A stretch of 7,613 nucleotides of DNA from Oscillospiraceae bacterium (GTDB lineage: Bacteria; Bacillota; Clostridia; Oscillospirales; Ruminococcaceae): assembly GCA_017472375.1 (NCBI GenBank), contig JAFUQL010000305.1, positions 1-7,613 on the forward strand, in the 5' to 3' direction. A program made the translations under genes and the position numbers. The first letter of the stretch is position 1. Every line of letters begins with the position of its first letter. The notes below the pieces were generated by a model, which saw only the letters and a list, made by a program, of their open reading frames with translations, was not told where the DNA came from and searched no databases. Positions 1 to 4,544 of this stretch are shown here, in pieces.

Positions 1-562
1 CACCGATCTGCCCGATGATGGACAGGATCACGTCCTTGCCGCTGACGGGGGGCTTCAGCGCGCCCTTCAGCACAAAGCGGATGGCGCTGGGCACCTTGAA
101 CCATGCCTCGCCGGTGGCGATGCCGGCGGCCAGATCGGTGCTGCCCACGCCGGTGGAGAAGGCACCCACCGCACCGTAGGTGCAGGTGTGGCTGTCGGCG
201 CCGATGATGCAGTCGCCGGCGGTGACGATGCCCTGTTCGGGCAGCAGAGCGTGTTCAATGCCCATCTGACCCACGTCGAAGAAGTTCAGGATGTCGTACT
301 TGTTGGCGAAATCGCGGCACTGCTTGGACTGCTGGGCGCTCTTGATGTCCTTGTTGGGTACGAAGTGATCCAGCACGATGTTGACGCGGGTGCGGTCAAA
401 CACGCCGGTGAAGCCCGCCTTGTTGAACTCGTTGATGGCGACGGGGGTGGTGATGTCGTTGCCCAGCACCTCGTCCAGTTTGGCCTTGATGAGCTGACCG
501 GCCTTGACCGAGTCGAGACCCGCGTGGGCGGCCAGGATCTTCTGAGTCATCGTCATTCCCAT
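1..562 (-). CDS. leuC: 3-isopropylmalate dehydratase large subunit, N-terminal part (runs off left edge)
   Basis: LeuC is the large subunit of isopropylmalate isomerase. With LeuD it converts 2-isopropylmalate to 3-isopropylmalate by dehydration and rehydration on a 4Fe-4S cluster in the cytoplasm, the second step of leucine synthesis. 187 codons are visible, from MGMTMTQKILAAHAG. Aconitase-family signatures are present: LDHFVP around residues 65-69 and GADSHTCTYGAVG at 121-133, equivalent to the GTDSHT substrate loop. The spacing looks like the shorter archaeal/clostridial LeuC type rather than the E. coli type. The cluster cysteines lie in the missing C-terminal part. The start at 562 has an AGGAGT site (571-576) 8 nt upstream; a second ATG two codons later is less well spaced. 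It follows leuA by 31 bp on the same strand, so it is co-transcribed and under the same T-box. Homoaconitase is a related alternative, but the leuA neighbour and leader argue for LeuC. Confidence 0.95.
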   Translation of the reverse strand, partial: MGMTMTQKILAAHAGLDSVKAGQLIKAKLDEVLGNDITTPVAINEFNKAGFTGVFDRTRVNIVLDHFVPNKDIKSAQQSKQCRDFANKYDILNFFDVGQMGIEHALLPEQGIVTAGDCIIGADSHTCTYGAVGAFSTGVGSTDLAAGIATGEAWFKVPSAIRFVLKGALKPPVSGKDVILSIIGQIG

Positions 563-593
563 GGAAAAGCACTCCTTTTATCGCTGATGCGCA

Positions 594-2246
594 TTATTTG
601 TTGTTGATGGCGCTGATGAGGGCCTTCACGCCGGCGGTCATCACGTCGGTGTCGGTGCCGGCGCCCCAGGTGACCAGACCGCTGCCCCACTTCAGGCCCA
701 CATAGCTGATGGCCCGGCTGGTGGAACCCTGCTCCAGACTGTGCTGGGTGTAGGTCTCGATGGTGAAGTCCATGCCGGTGCCGTTCTGGATGGCGTTGCT
801 GACCGCGTCCAGACGACCGTTGCCCTGACCGGAGAACTCACGCTGCTGACCGGCGGTCTCCAGCGTGACCACCGCGAAGAAGTCCTTCTTCTGGATGAAG
901 TGGGCGTCCACGAGGGTGATGGGGGTGGTCTTGTTCAGGTAGGTCTGCTCGAACACCTGGCAGACCTCGGCGGCGCTCAGCTCCTTGTGGGCATGGTCGG
1001 ACACCGACTTTACGGCGTAGCCCAGGTGCTCGCGCATCTTGGCGGGCAGGTCGTAGCCATAGGTCTGCTCCAGCAGGTAGCCGATGCCGCCCTTGCCGCT
1101 CTGGCTGTTGATGCGGATGACGTCCGCGTCGTAGGTGCGGCTGATGTCCTGCGGGTCGATGGGGATGTAGGGGACGTTCCACTGATGCAGCCCCTTCTCC
1201 TCGCGCCACTTCATGCCCTTGGCGATGGCGTCCTGATGGCTGCCGCTGAAGGCGGCGAACACCAGAGCGCCGGCGTAGGGGGTGCGCTCATAGACGTGCA
1301 TCCGGGTCACCCGCTCGTAGACCTCTACGATGGACGGCATGTCGCTGAAATCCAGATGGGGGTCAACGCCGTGGCTGTACATGTTCATGGCCACGGTGAT
1401 GATGTCCACGTTGCCGGTGCGCTCGCCGTTGCCGAACAGGGTGCCCTCCACCCGGTCTGCGCCGGCCAGAAGAGCCAGCTCGGTGTCGGCCACGCCGGTG
1501 CCGCGGTCGTTGTGGGGGTGCAGGCTGAGGATGACGCTCTCGCGGTACTTCAGGTTGTCGCTGCACCACTCGATCTGGTTGGCGTAGACGTGGGGCATGC
1601 TCATCTCCACAGTCACGGGAAGGTTGATGATCATGGGCTTGTCGGGGGTGGGCTGCATCACGTCCAGCACGGCGTTGCACACCTCAATGGCGTACTCGGG
1701 CTCGGTGCCGGTGAAGCTCTCGGGGCTGTACTCGAACAGGAAGTTGCCCTCGTACTCGCTGGCAAGCTGCTTGACCAGCTTCGCGCCGTCCACGGCGATC
1801 TGCTTGATCTCGTCCTTGCTCATCCGGAACACCTGCTCGCGCTGGGCGACGCTGGTGGAGTTGTAGAAGTGGATGACCGCACGGGGCGCGCCCTTGACGG
1901 CCTCAAAGGTCTTGCGGATGATGTGGTCGCGGCACTGGGTCAGCACCTGAACGGTCACGTCCTCGGGGATCATGTCGTTCTCGATGAGGGTGCGCAGGAA
2001 GGTGTACTCGGTCTCGCTGGCGGCGGGGACGCCCACCTCGATCTCCTTGAAGCCCACATTGACCAGCAGCTTGAAGAACTCCAGCTTCTCCTGCAGGTTC
2101 ATGGGGATGACCAGGCTCTGGTTGCCGTCGCGCAGATCCACGCTGCACCAGATGGGGGCCTTCTCGATGTGGTCCTTCTTGACCCAGCGGTATTCATGCT
2201 TGGGGGGATTGTAGTAGCCTACCTGATACTTGGTTACATCCATCAT
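594..2246 (-). CDS. leuA: 2-isopropylmalate synthase, long (LeuA2-like) form
   Basis: Catalyses the committed step of leucine synthesis: acetyl-CoA plus 2-oxoisovalerate gives 2-isopropylmalate. The protein has 550 residues. The catalytic TIM barrel shows the family signature DLRDGNQ at 37-43, the metal-binding LHPHNDRGTG at 242-251 (His-x-His ligands) and GNGERTGN at 272-279. A linker region carries NSQSGKGGIGYLLEQ around 380-394, and the C-terminal leucine-sensing dimer domain spans roughly 440-550. The N-terminal extension before DLRDG and the DPQDISRTYDADVIRINSQS stretch resemble the longer Corynebacterium/plant-fungal-like class rather than the roughly 510-residue B. subtilis type. The frame stays open further upstream into the terminator, but the start at 2246 has AGGAGG (2255-2260) 8 nt before it and avoids translating the leader hairpin. 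A second in-frame ATG follows at once (MM). It is the first gene of the operon, with leuC next. Expression is set by the T-box upstream, and activity probably by leucine feedback. Confidence 0.97.
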   Translation of the reverse strand: MMDVTKYQVGYYNPPKHEYRWVKKDHIEKAPIWCSVDLRDGNQSLVIPMNLQEKLEFFKLLVNVGFKEIEVGVPAASETEYTFLRTLIENDMIPEDVTVQVLTQCRDHIIRKTFEAVKGAPRAVIHFYNSTSVAQREQVFRMSKDEIKQIAVDGAKLVKQLASEYEGNFLFEYSPESFTGTEPEYAIEVCNAVLDVMQPTPDKPMIINLPVTVEMSMPHVYANQIEWCSDNLKYRESVILSLHPHNDRGTGVADTELALLAGADRVEGTLFGNGERTGNVDIITVAMNMYSHGVDPHLDFSDMPSIVEVYERVTRMHVYERTPYAGALVFAAFSGSHQDAIAKGMKWREEKGLHQWNVPYIPIDPQDISRTYDADVIRINSQSGKGGIGYLLEQTYGYDLPAKMREHLGYAVKSVSDHAHKELSAAEVCQVFEQTYLNKTTPITLVDAHFIQKKDFFAVVTLETAGQQREFSGQGNGRLDAVSNAIQNGTGMDFTIETYTQHSLEQGSTSRAISYVGLKWGSGLVTWGAGTDTDVMTAGVKALISAINNK

Positions 2247-2322
2247 GGCGAATTCCTCCTGTAACGGTTCTTTCTGTGTTTGGTGGGCGGCGGGGGAAGG
2301 CTGTGAGGATGCGAAGGCATAC

Positions 2323-2371
2323 AAAAAGGCCCTCGCCTCACAAGGGTTCTTCCCTTGAGAGACGAGGGCCT
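2323..2371 (-). terminator. T-box intrinsic terminator of the leuA leader
   Basis: On the minus strand GGCCCTCGTCTCTCAAGGG, then a short AAGAA loop, then CCCTTGTGAGGCGAGGGCC, followed by TTTTT. The 5' arm contains CTCTC, which is also the 3' partner of the T-box antiterminator (GAGAG...CTCTC), so the two structures are mutually exclusive. This is the expected switch of a transcription-attenuating T-box. It ends 76 nt before the leuA start. Confidence 0.93.
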
Positions 2372-2632
2372 GAAACATTCAAAACAAGGCGCCCGCGGTA
2401 CCACTCTCATTGCCGGGCATCGGCGCCCGGCCGCTCGATATGATCGGCATTGCTGCGAATCACTTCCCCGATAACGGCGGGAGACCGGCGCTGCCTACTG
2501 CCCGGGGGTTCAGCAGAGCTGCTCAGGGGCCAGTATACAGCGGCTGCGGCACTGCCTTGCACCAACCGGCAGCTCTCTGTGAGCGCGTAGGACCGCTGCT
2601 TTTTCCCCTTCAATGCATTTGGCATTTTTGCT
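2323..2632 (-). ncRNA. T-box riboswitch leader, leucine-responsive
   Basis: A cis-acting leader that senses uncharged tRNA-Leu and controls read-through into leuA. Reading the minus strand, Stem I has a lower helix GGGG/CCCC and an upper helix CAGCGG/CCGCTG around an internal loop. That loop's 3' side reads ATACTGG, placing a Leu codon CTG (2531-2533) in the specifier position with a purine after it. The apical part has the conserved AGAGAG followed by CTGCC...GGCAG enclosing GGTTGGTG. A Stem III hairpin CCGGGC/GCCCGG lies at 2413-2430. The conserved T-box GAGAGTGGTACCGCGG follows at about 2393-2408. Its bulge TGGT can pair with an ACCA tRNA end, matching the A73 discriminator of bacterial tRNA-Leu. 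GAGAG can pair alternatively with CTCTC of the terminator. The 5' end is estimated from the promoter. T-box identity is very sure; the specifier assignment was folded by eye. Confidence 0.95.
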
Positions 2633-2638
2633 GGTTTT

Positions 2639-2667
2639 ATTGTACTGAAATCCGGCAAAATTGTCAA
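2639..2667 (-). promoter_or_regulatory. Sigma-A promoter of the leuA operon
   Basis: Perfect -35 TTGACA at 2662-2667 and -10 TACAAT at 2639-2644 with 17 nt between them (minus strand). Transcription should start near 2632, just ahead of Stem I of the T-box. The near-consensus boxes suggest constitutively strong initiation, with control left to the riboswitch. Confidence 0.9.
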
Positions 2668-2811
2668 GACTCTTTTGCTTTAACGCGGCGTTGCGATGGT
2701 GTTTTTGCAGTGTGATGCGGCATGCAGATCTAAAAATATCTCCCATTCGATCAATTTTAAAAGATCGGAACTTTTGCCGTATGGGATTGCCCCGGCACAC
2801 CCCCAAAGGCT

Positions 2812-2841
2812 GCGCCCCGCAGGCACCTGCCTGCGGGGGCG
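2812..2841 (-). terminator. Hairpin after the HIRAN gene, probable terminator
   Basis: Perfect 11-bp inverted repeat CCCCGCAGGCA (2815-2825) / TGCCTGCGGGG (2828-2838), only 2 nt apart, so the real loop is at least 4 nt. It begins 17 bp beyond the stop of the HIRAN gene. The minus strand continues CGCAGCCTTTGGG, so the T-run is only three long. I call it a probable terminator on position and stem strength; the poor T-tract is the weakness. Confidence 0.6.
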
Positions 2842-2854
2842 GCCTTGTGCGGGG

Positions 2855-3274
2855 TCACTGGACGATGTCCGGGGTATGGGTGCGGGTGGGCAGAACGTAC
2901 TCGATCACATCCTCCCCGGGCTCGTCGTCGGGGTCGACCTCTTCGGGGATGAACAGCACCGGGCTGTCCTCCAGCAGAGACTCGCTGCAGACGGTGCAGA
3001 TGGCGAAGTCGTGCACCACCAGCAGTACCTCGGCCTCAGCGGTGTCGCCGATGCGGTCGTACAGGCGTCCGGCGCTCATACTCTCGCCGCGGACGGTGCA
3101 GGGGCTGTTGGCCACATAGCCGATCTTGCCCAGATAGTTCAGTTCCACCCGAATGGCCTCCCGGTCGTGCTGGTTGTCGGGCTCCTTCACCAGCTTCAGC
3201 CTGGCACCGGGGGCGAGAAACTCGGTGCCGTAGTAATGACGGACTCCGGTCAGGGTGAACAGCGTCATTGCCAT
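2855..3274 (-). CDS. Stand-alone HIRAN-domain protein
   Basis: A 139-residue protein made of little more than a HIRAN domain, which in Rad5/HLTF helicases binds 3' single-stranded DNA ends; small bacterial stand-alone versions exist but their role is not established. The domain covers about residues 4-95: LTGVRHYYG (8-16), LKLVKEPDNQHDREAIRVEL (26-45) and LGKIGYVANS (48-57) are the family's hallmark blocks. A strongly acidic tail (EEVDPDDEPGED, 111-122) follows and could mimic nucleic acid or bind a partner; that is inference. The upstream frame stays open, but the start at 3274 has AGGAGG (3282-3287) 7 nt before it; a second ATG two codons in is farther from it. No helicase or nuclease domain is fused. 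No signal peptide, so probably cytoplasmic. It is transcribed alone from the extended -10 promoter at 3323-3331, divergently from the zinc-ribbon genes. Confidence 0.9.
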   Translation of the reverse strand: MAMTLFTLTGVRHYYGTEFLAPGARLKLVKEPDNQHDREAIRVELNYLGKIGYVANSPCTVRGESMSAGRLYDRIGDTAEAEVLLVVHDFAICTVCSESLLEDSPVLFIPEEVDPDDEPGEDVIEYVLPTRTHTPDIVQ

Positions 3275-3322
3275 GATGATTCCTCCTTTTTCTATGGAAC
3301 GGCAGTTTCCTTCGGTAGTTTC

Positions 3323-3331
3323 AGTATAGCA
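3323..3331 (-). promoter_or_regulatory. Extended -10 promoter of the HIRAN gene
   Basis: The minus strand reads TGCTATACT: a TG motif one base ahead of a good -10 box TATACT. No recognisable -35 lies 16-18 nt further upstream; instead an inverted repeat occupies that place. Extended -10 promoters can work without a -35. The start would be near 3316, giving a leader of about 40 nt. Confidence 0.65.
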
Positions 3332-3339
3332 GGGCGTGT

Positions 3340-3355
3340 GTCCCATAATCGGGAC
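3340..3355. promoter_or_regulatory. Inverted repeat at the -35 position of the HIRAN promoter, possible operator
   Basis: GTCCC-ATAATC-GGGAC is a perfect 5-bp dyad with a 6-bp spacer, covering where the -35 box of the HIRAN promoter would be. This is a common position for a repressor or activator site. No regulator gene sits beside it, and arms this short can occur by chance. Confidence 0.3.
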
Positions 3356-3416
3356 GGCAAATCGCGAAAAAGCATCGCGGTGCGGCCGACAATAGCCTGG
3401 TCTGCACGAAAAGGCG

Positions 3417-3445
3417 TTGACGGCCGAAGGGCATCCGGTTATGAT
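3417..3445 (+). promoter_or_regulatory. Sigma-A promoter of the first zinc-ribbon gene
   Basis: -35 TTGACG (3417-3422), 17-nt spacer, -10 TATGAT (3440-3445). The start would lie about 20 nt before the ATG at 3472, leaving just room for the ribosome site. Confidence 0.8.
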
Positions 3446-3471
3446 GAAAAAAACGCAAAGGAGGAACGGCA

Positions 3472-3792
3472 ATGCGTGAGATGAACTGCCTGCGCTGCAG
3501 CGCGGCCATGAATTTTTTAAAAGGCGAGAGTATCCAGTTGGGCGAACATAATTTCTTTATGGGGGATCTGGGGCATCTGCTGGCCGGTGCGCTGGCGGTG
3601 GACATCTATGTCTGCCCGGAGTGCGGAAAGCTGGAGTTCTTCCAGAGCGAGCCGGTCACCTATGAGGAGGGCCGGCCTTTGAGTGAGGCGGTCACGCAGG
3701 TCGCCTGCCCCCACTGTGGCGAGAAGTATGACGGCAAGCTGAGCCGCTGCCCCGCCTGCGGCCGCAAGCCCAGCCGCGGCGTGAGCTGGTGA
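3472..3792 (+). CDS. Small zinc-ribbon protein, copy 1
   Basis: A 106-residue protein of unknown function with two predicted zinc sites. Cys pairs C6/C9 (CLRC) and C48/C51 (CPEC) probably form one treble-clef or ribbon site split by about 38 residues. C79/C82 (CPHC) and C93/C96 (CPAC) form a compact C-terminal ribbon. The stretch between the first pairs (IQLGEHNFFMGDLGHLLAGALAV, given here only as the block at 21-43) followed by IYVCPECGKLEFF is typical of small Firmicute zinc-ribbon proteins whose role is unknown. No transmembrane segment or signal peptide is present, so it is probably cytoplasmic. Start: ATG at 3472 with AAAGGAGG (3457-3464) 7 nt upstream; an in-frame ATG three codons later is less well placed. 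No terminator is visible before the next copy, so read-through is likely. DNA, RNA or protein binding are all possible. Confidence 0.88.
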   Translation: MREMNCLRCSAAMNFLKGESIQLGEHNFFMGDLGHLLAGALAVDIYVCPECGKLEFFQSEPVTYEEGRPLSEAVTQVACPHCGEKYDGKLSRCPACGRKPSRGVSW

Positions 3793-3805
3793 TACAGCCC
3801 GCCCA

Positions 3806-3834
3806 TTGACAGCCTCTGCCCCGGCTGGTAGGAT
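3806..3834 (+). promoter_or_regulatory. Sigma-A promoter of the second zinc-ribbon gene
   Basis: -35 TTGACA (3806-3811), 17-nt spacer, -10 TAGGAT (3829-3834). It lies 389 bp from the equivalent promoter of copy 1, with the -10 to ATG distance conserved (26 versus 27 nt), so it is a duplicated element that has stayed recognisable. Confidence 0.75.
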
Positions 3835-3861
3835 GGAGAAAACGAAACGGGGGGCGGGACG

Positions 3862-4176
3862 ATGCGTGAGATGAACTGCCTGCGCTGCGGCGCAGCCATG
3901 AATTTCCTCAAGAGCGAGAGCATCCAGCTGGGTGAGTACGGGTTCTTTGTGGGGGACTGGGCACACCTGCGGGCCGGTGGGCTGGCGGTGGACATCTACA
4001 TCTGCCCGGAGTGCGGTAAGCTGGAATTCTTCCGCGCAGAGGGTGAGGATGAGGAGGAACGGGTCGGCTGGACCATCTCCAAGACCACCTGCCCCCACTG
4101 CGGCAAAAAGTACGACATGGACTACCCCAAATGCCCCTTCTGCAAGCGTGCCCCCAAGGGGCCCGGCCTGCGATGA
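3862..4176 (+). CDS. Small zinc-ribbon protein, copy 2
   Basis: A 104-residue paralogue of the preceding gene. The first 57 residues match copy 1 at 47 positions by my count (MREMNCLRC start, LAVDIY, CPECGKLEFF). The linker at about 58-75 has diverged and is acidic (GEDEEER). The C-terminal ribbon keeps all four cysteines: C77/C80 (CPHC) and C91/C94 (CPFC), alongside C6/C9 and C48/C51. The start at 3862 aligns with copy 1. The ribosome site is GGGGGG in place of AGGAGG, readable only through G-U wobble pairs, so translation may be weaker. It has its own promoter and ends just before the bidirectional terminator at 4190. Function unknown; keeping every metal ligand suggests both copies are functional. 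Confidence 0.88.
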   Translation: MREMNCLRCGAAMNFLKSESIQLGEYGFFVGDWAHLRAGGLAVDIYICPECGKLEFFRAEGEDEEERVGWTISKTTCPHCGKKYDMDYPKCPFCKRAPKGPGLR

Positions 4177-4189
4177 GCGATACACCGAA

Positions 4190-4238
4190 AAAACGACCCC
4201 GGAGGCCTGCCGTGCGGGCAGGCTTCCGGGGTCGTTTT
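4190..4238. terminator. Bidirectional intrinsic terminator
   Basis: A 22-bp stem with a 5-nt loop: 4190-4211 pairs with 4217-4238, with one G-T wobble (4204/4224) and no mismatch. The plus strand ends GGGTCGTTTTGCG and the minus strand ends GGGTCGTTTTTTCGG, so both directions have a T-run. It sits between the zinc-ribbon gene (stop 4176, plus) and the Smr gene (stop 4256, minus), ending both converging transcripts. Confidence 0.93.
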
Positions 4239-4255
4239 GCGTTTGTACGGGGCGG

Positions 4256-4501
4256 TCAGAACTCCCGCAGCACCAGCTCGGTGGTGCCGGGATTCAGCCC
4301 GATCTCCACGCGCAGCACCCGGGGGTGGCTGCGGAACCGCTTGCGGATCATATCCCGCAGGGCGGTGCCGCCGTTGTAGCCGTGGATGATGCGGATGCGG
4401 TAGACGCTGGCGCGGGCACACCGCAGCTCTGCGTCAATGCGGGCGTAGGCCTGCTGCTGGCTTGCGCCGTGCAGGTCGATCTCGTAGATTCCGGCGCGCA
4501 T
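4256..4501 (-). CDS. Stand-alone Smr-domain protein
   Basis: An 81-residue protein consisting only of an Smr (small MutS-related) domain. The family's IDLHG motif is at 8-12 and the second motif, here IIHGYNGGTALR, at 38-49 (usually HGKGxGxLR). The end, PGTTELVLREF (71-81), matches the closing strand. In the family, Smr domains of MutS2 and others are DNA or RNA nucleases; recent work on MutS2 ties the domain to mRNA cleavage at collided ribosomes. Whether this free domain is a nuclease is unknown, and the Lys usual in HGKG is Tyr here. The frame stays open into the preceding gene, but the start at 4501 has GAAGGGG (4507-4513) 5 nt upstream and begins just ahead of the domain. It is 43 bp after the SGNH gene on the same strand and probably shares its transcript, ending at the bidirectional terminator. 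Confidence 0.9.
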   Translation of the reverse strand: MRAGIYEIDLHGASQQQAYARIDAELRCARASVYRIRIIHGYNGGTALRDMIRKRFRSHPRVLRVEIGLNPGTTELVLREF

Positions 4502-4544
4502 GGGATCCCCTTCTTTCTCTCTGAAATGACAAAGGGCGACTCGC

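Larger units (their letters stand above)
3417..4176 (+). repeat. Tandem gene duplication with promoter (period about 390 bp)
   Basis: Two head-to-tail units each hold a promoter, a short leader and a zinc-ribbon gene. Starts are 390 bp apart and -35 boxes 389 bp apart. The first 27 coding bases are identical and the leaders align (GAAAAAAACG versus GGAGAAAACG after the -10). The linker coding region and the spacer ahead of the promoter have diverged, so the duplication is not recent. Confidence 0.85.

Noticed and set aside
741..2264. An open frame of 507 codons on the plus strand opposite leuA
   Set aside because: Antisense shadow of leuA: the product is Val/Leu/His/Gly-rich and has no recognisable domain, while the minus strand encodes a complete, motif-bearing enzyme.
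2247..2378. A 44-residue N-terminal extension of LeuA
   Set aside because: It would translate the T-box terminator hairpin and lacks a ribosome site; the ATG at 2246 has a perfect AGGAGG at good spacing.
2410..2806. Short open frames of about 86-101 codons on both strands in the leuA leader region
   Set aside because: They lie over the T-box RNA and its promoter, whose structure explains the sequence; none has a ribosome site or a sensible product.
2668..2811. AT-rich spacer with near-palindromic GATCAATTTTAAAAGATC
   Set aside because: The dyad is imperfect and sits beyond the end of both flanking transcription units; there is no gene or clear site to attach it to.
3275..3472. A 66-residue N-terminal extension of the HIRAN protein with a hydrophobic start
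   Set aside because: It would begin upstream of the promoter I assign and overlap the divergent control region; AGGAGG directly precedes the internal ATG where the domain starts.
3517..4185. A 222-codon open frame on the minus strand under the two zinc-ribbon genes
   Set aside because: It shows an apparent internal repeat only because it is antisense to the duplicated genes; the cysteine-motif proteins on the plus strand have promoters and ribosome sites.
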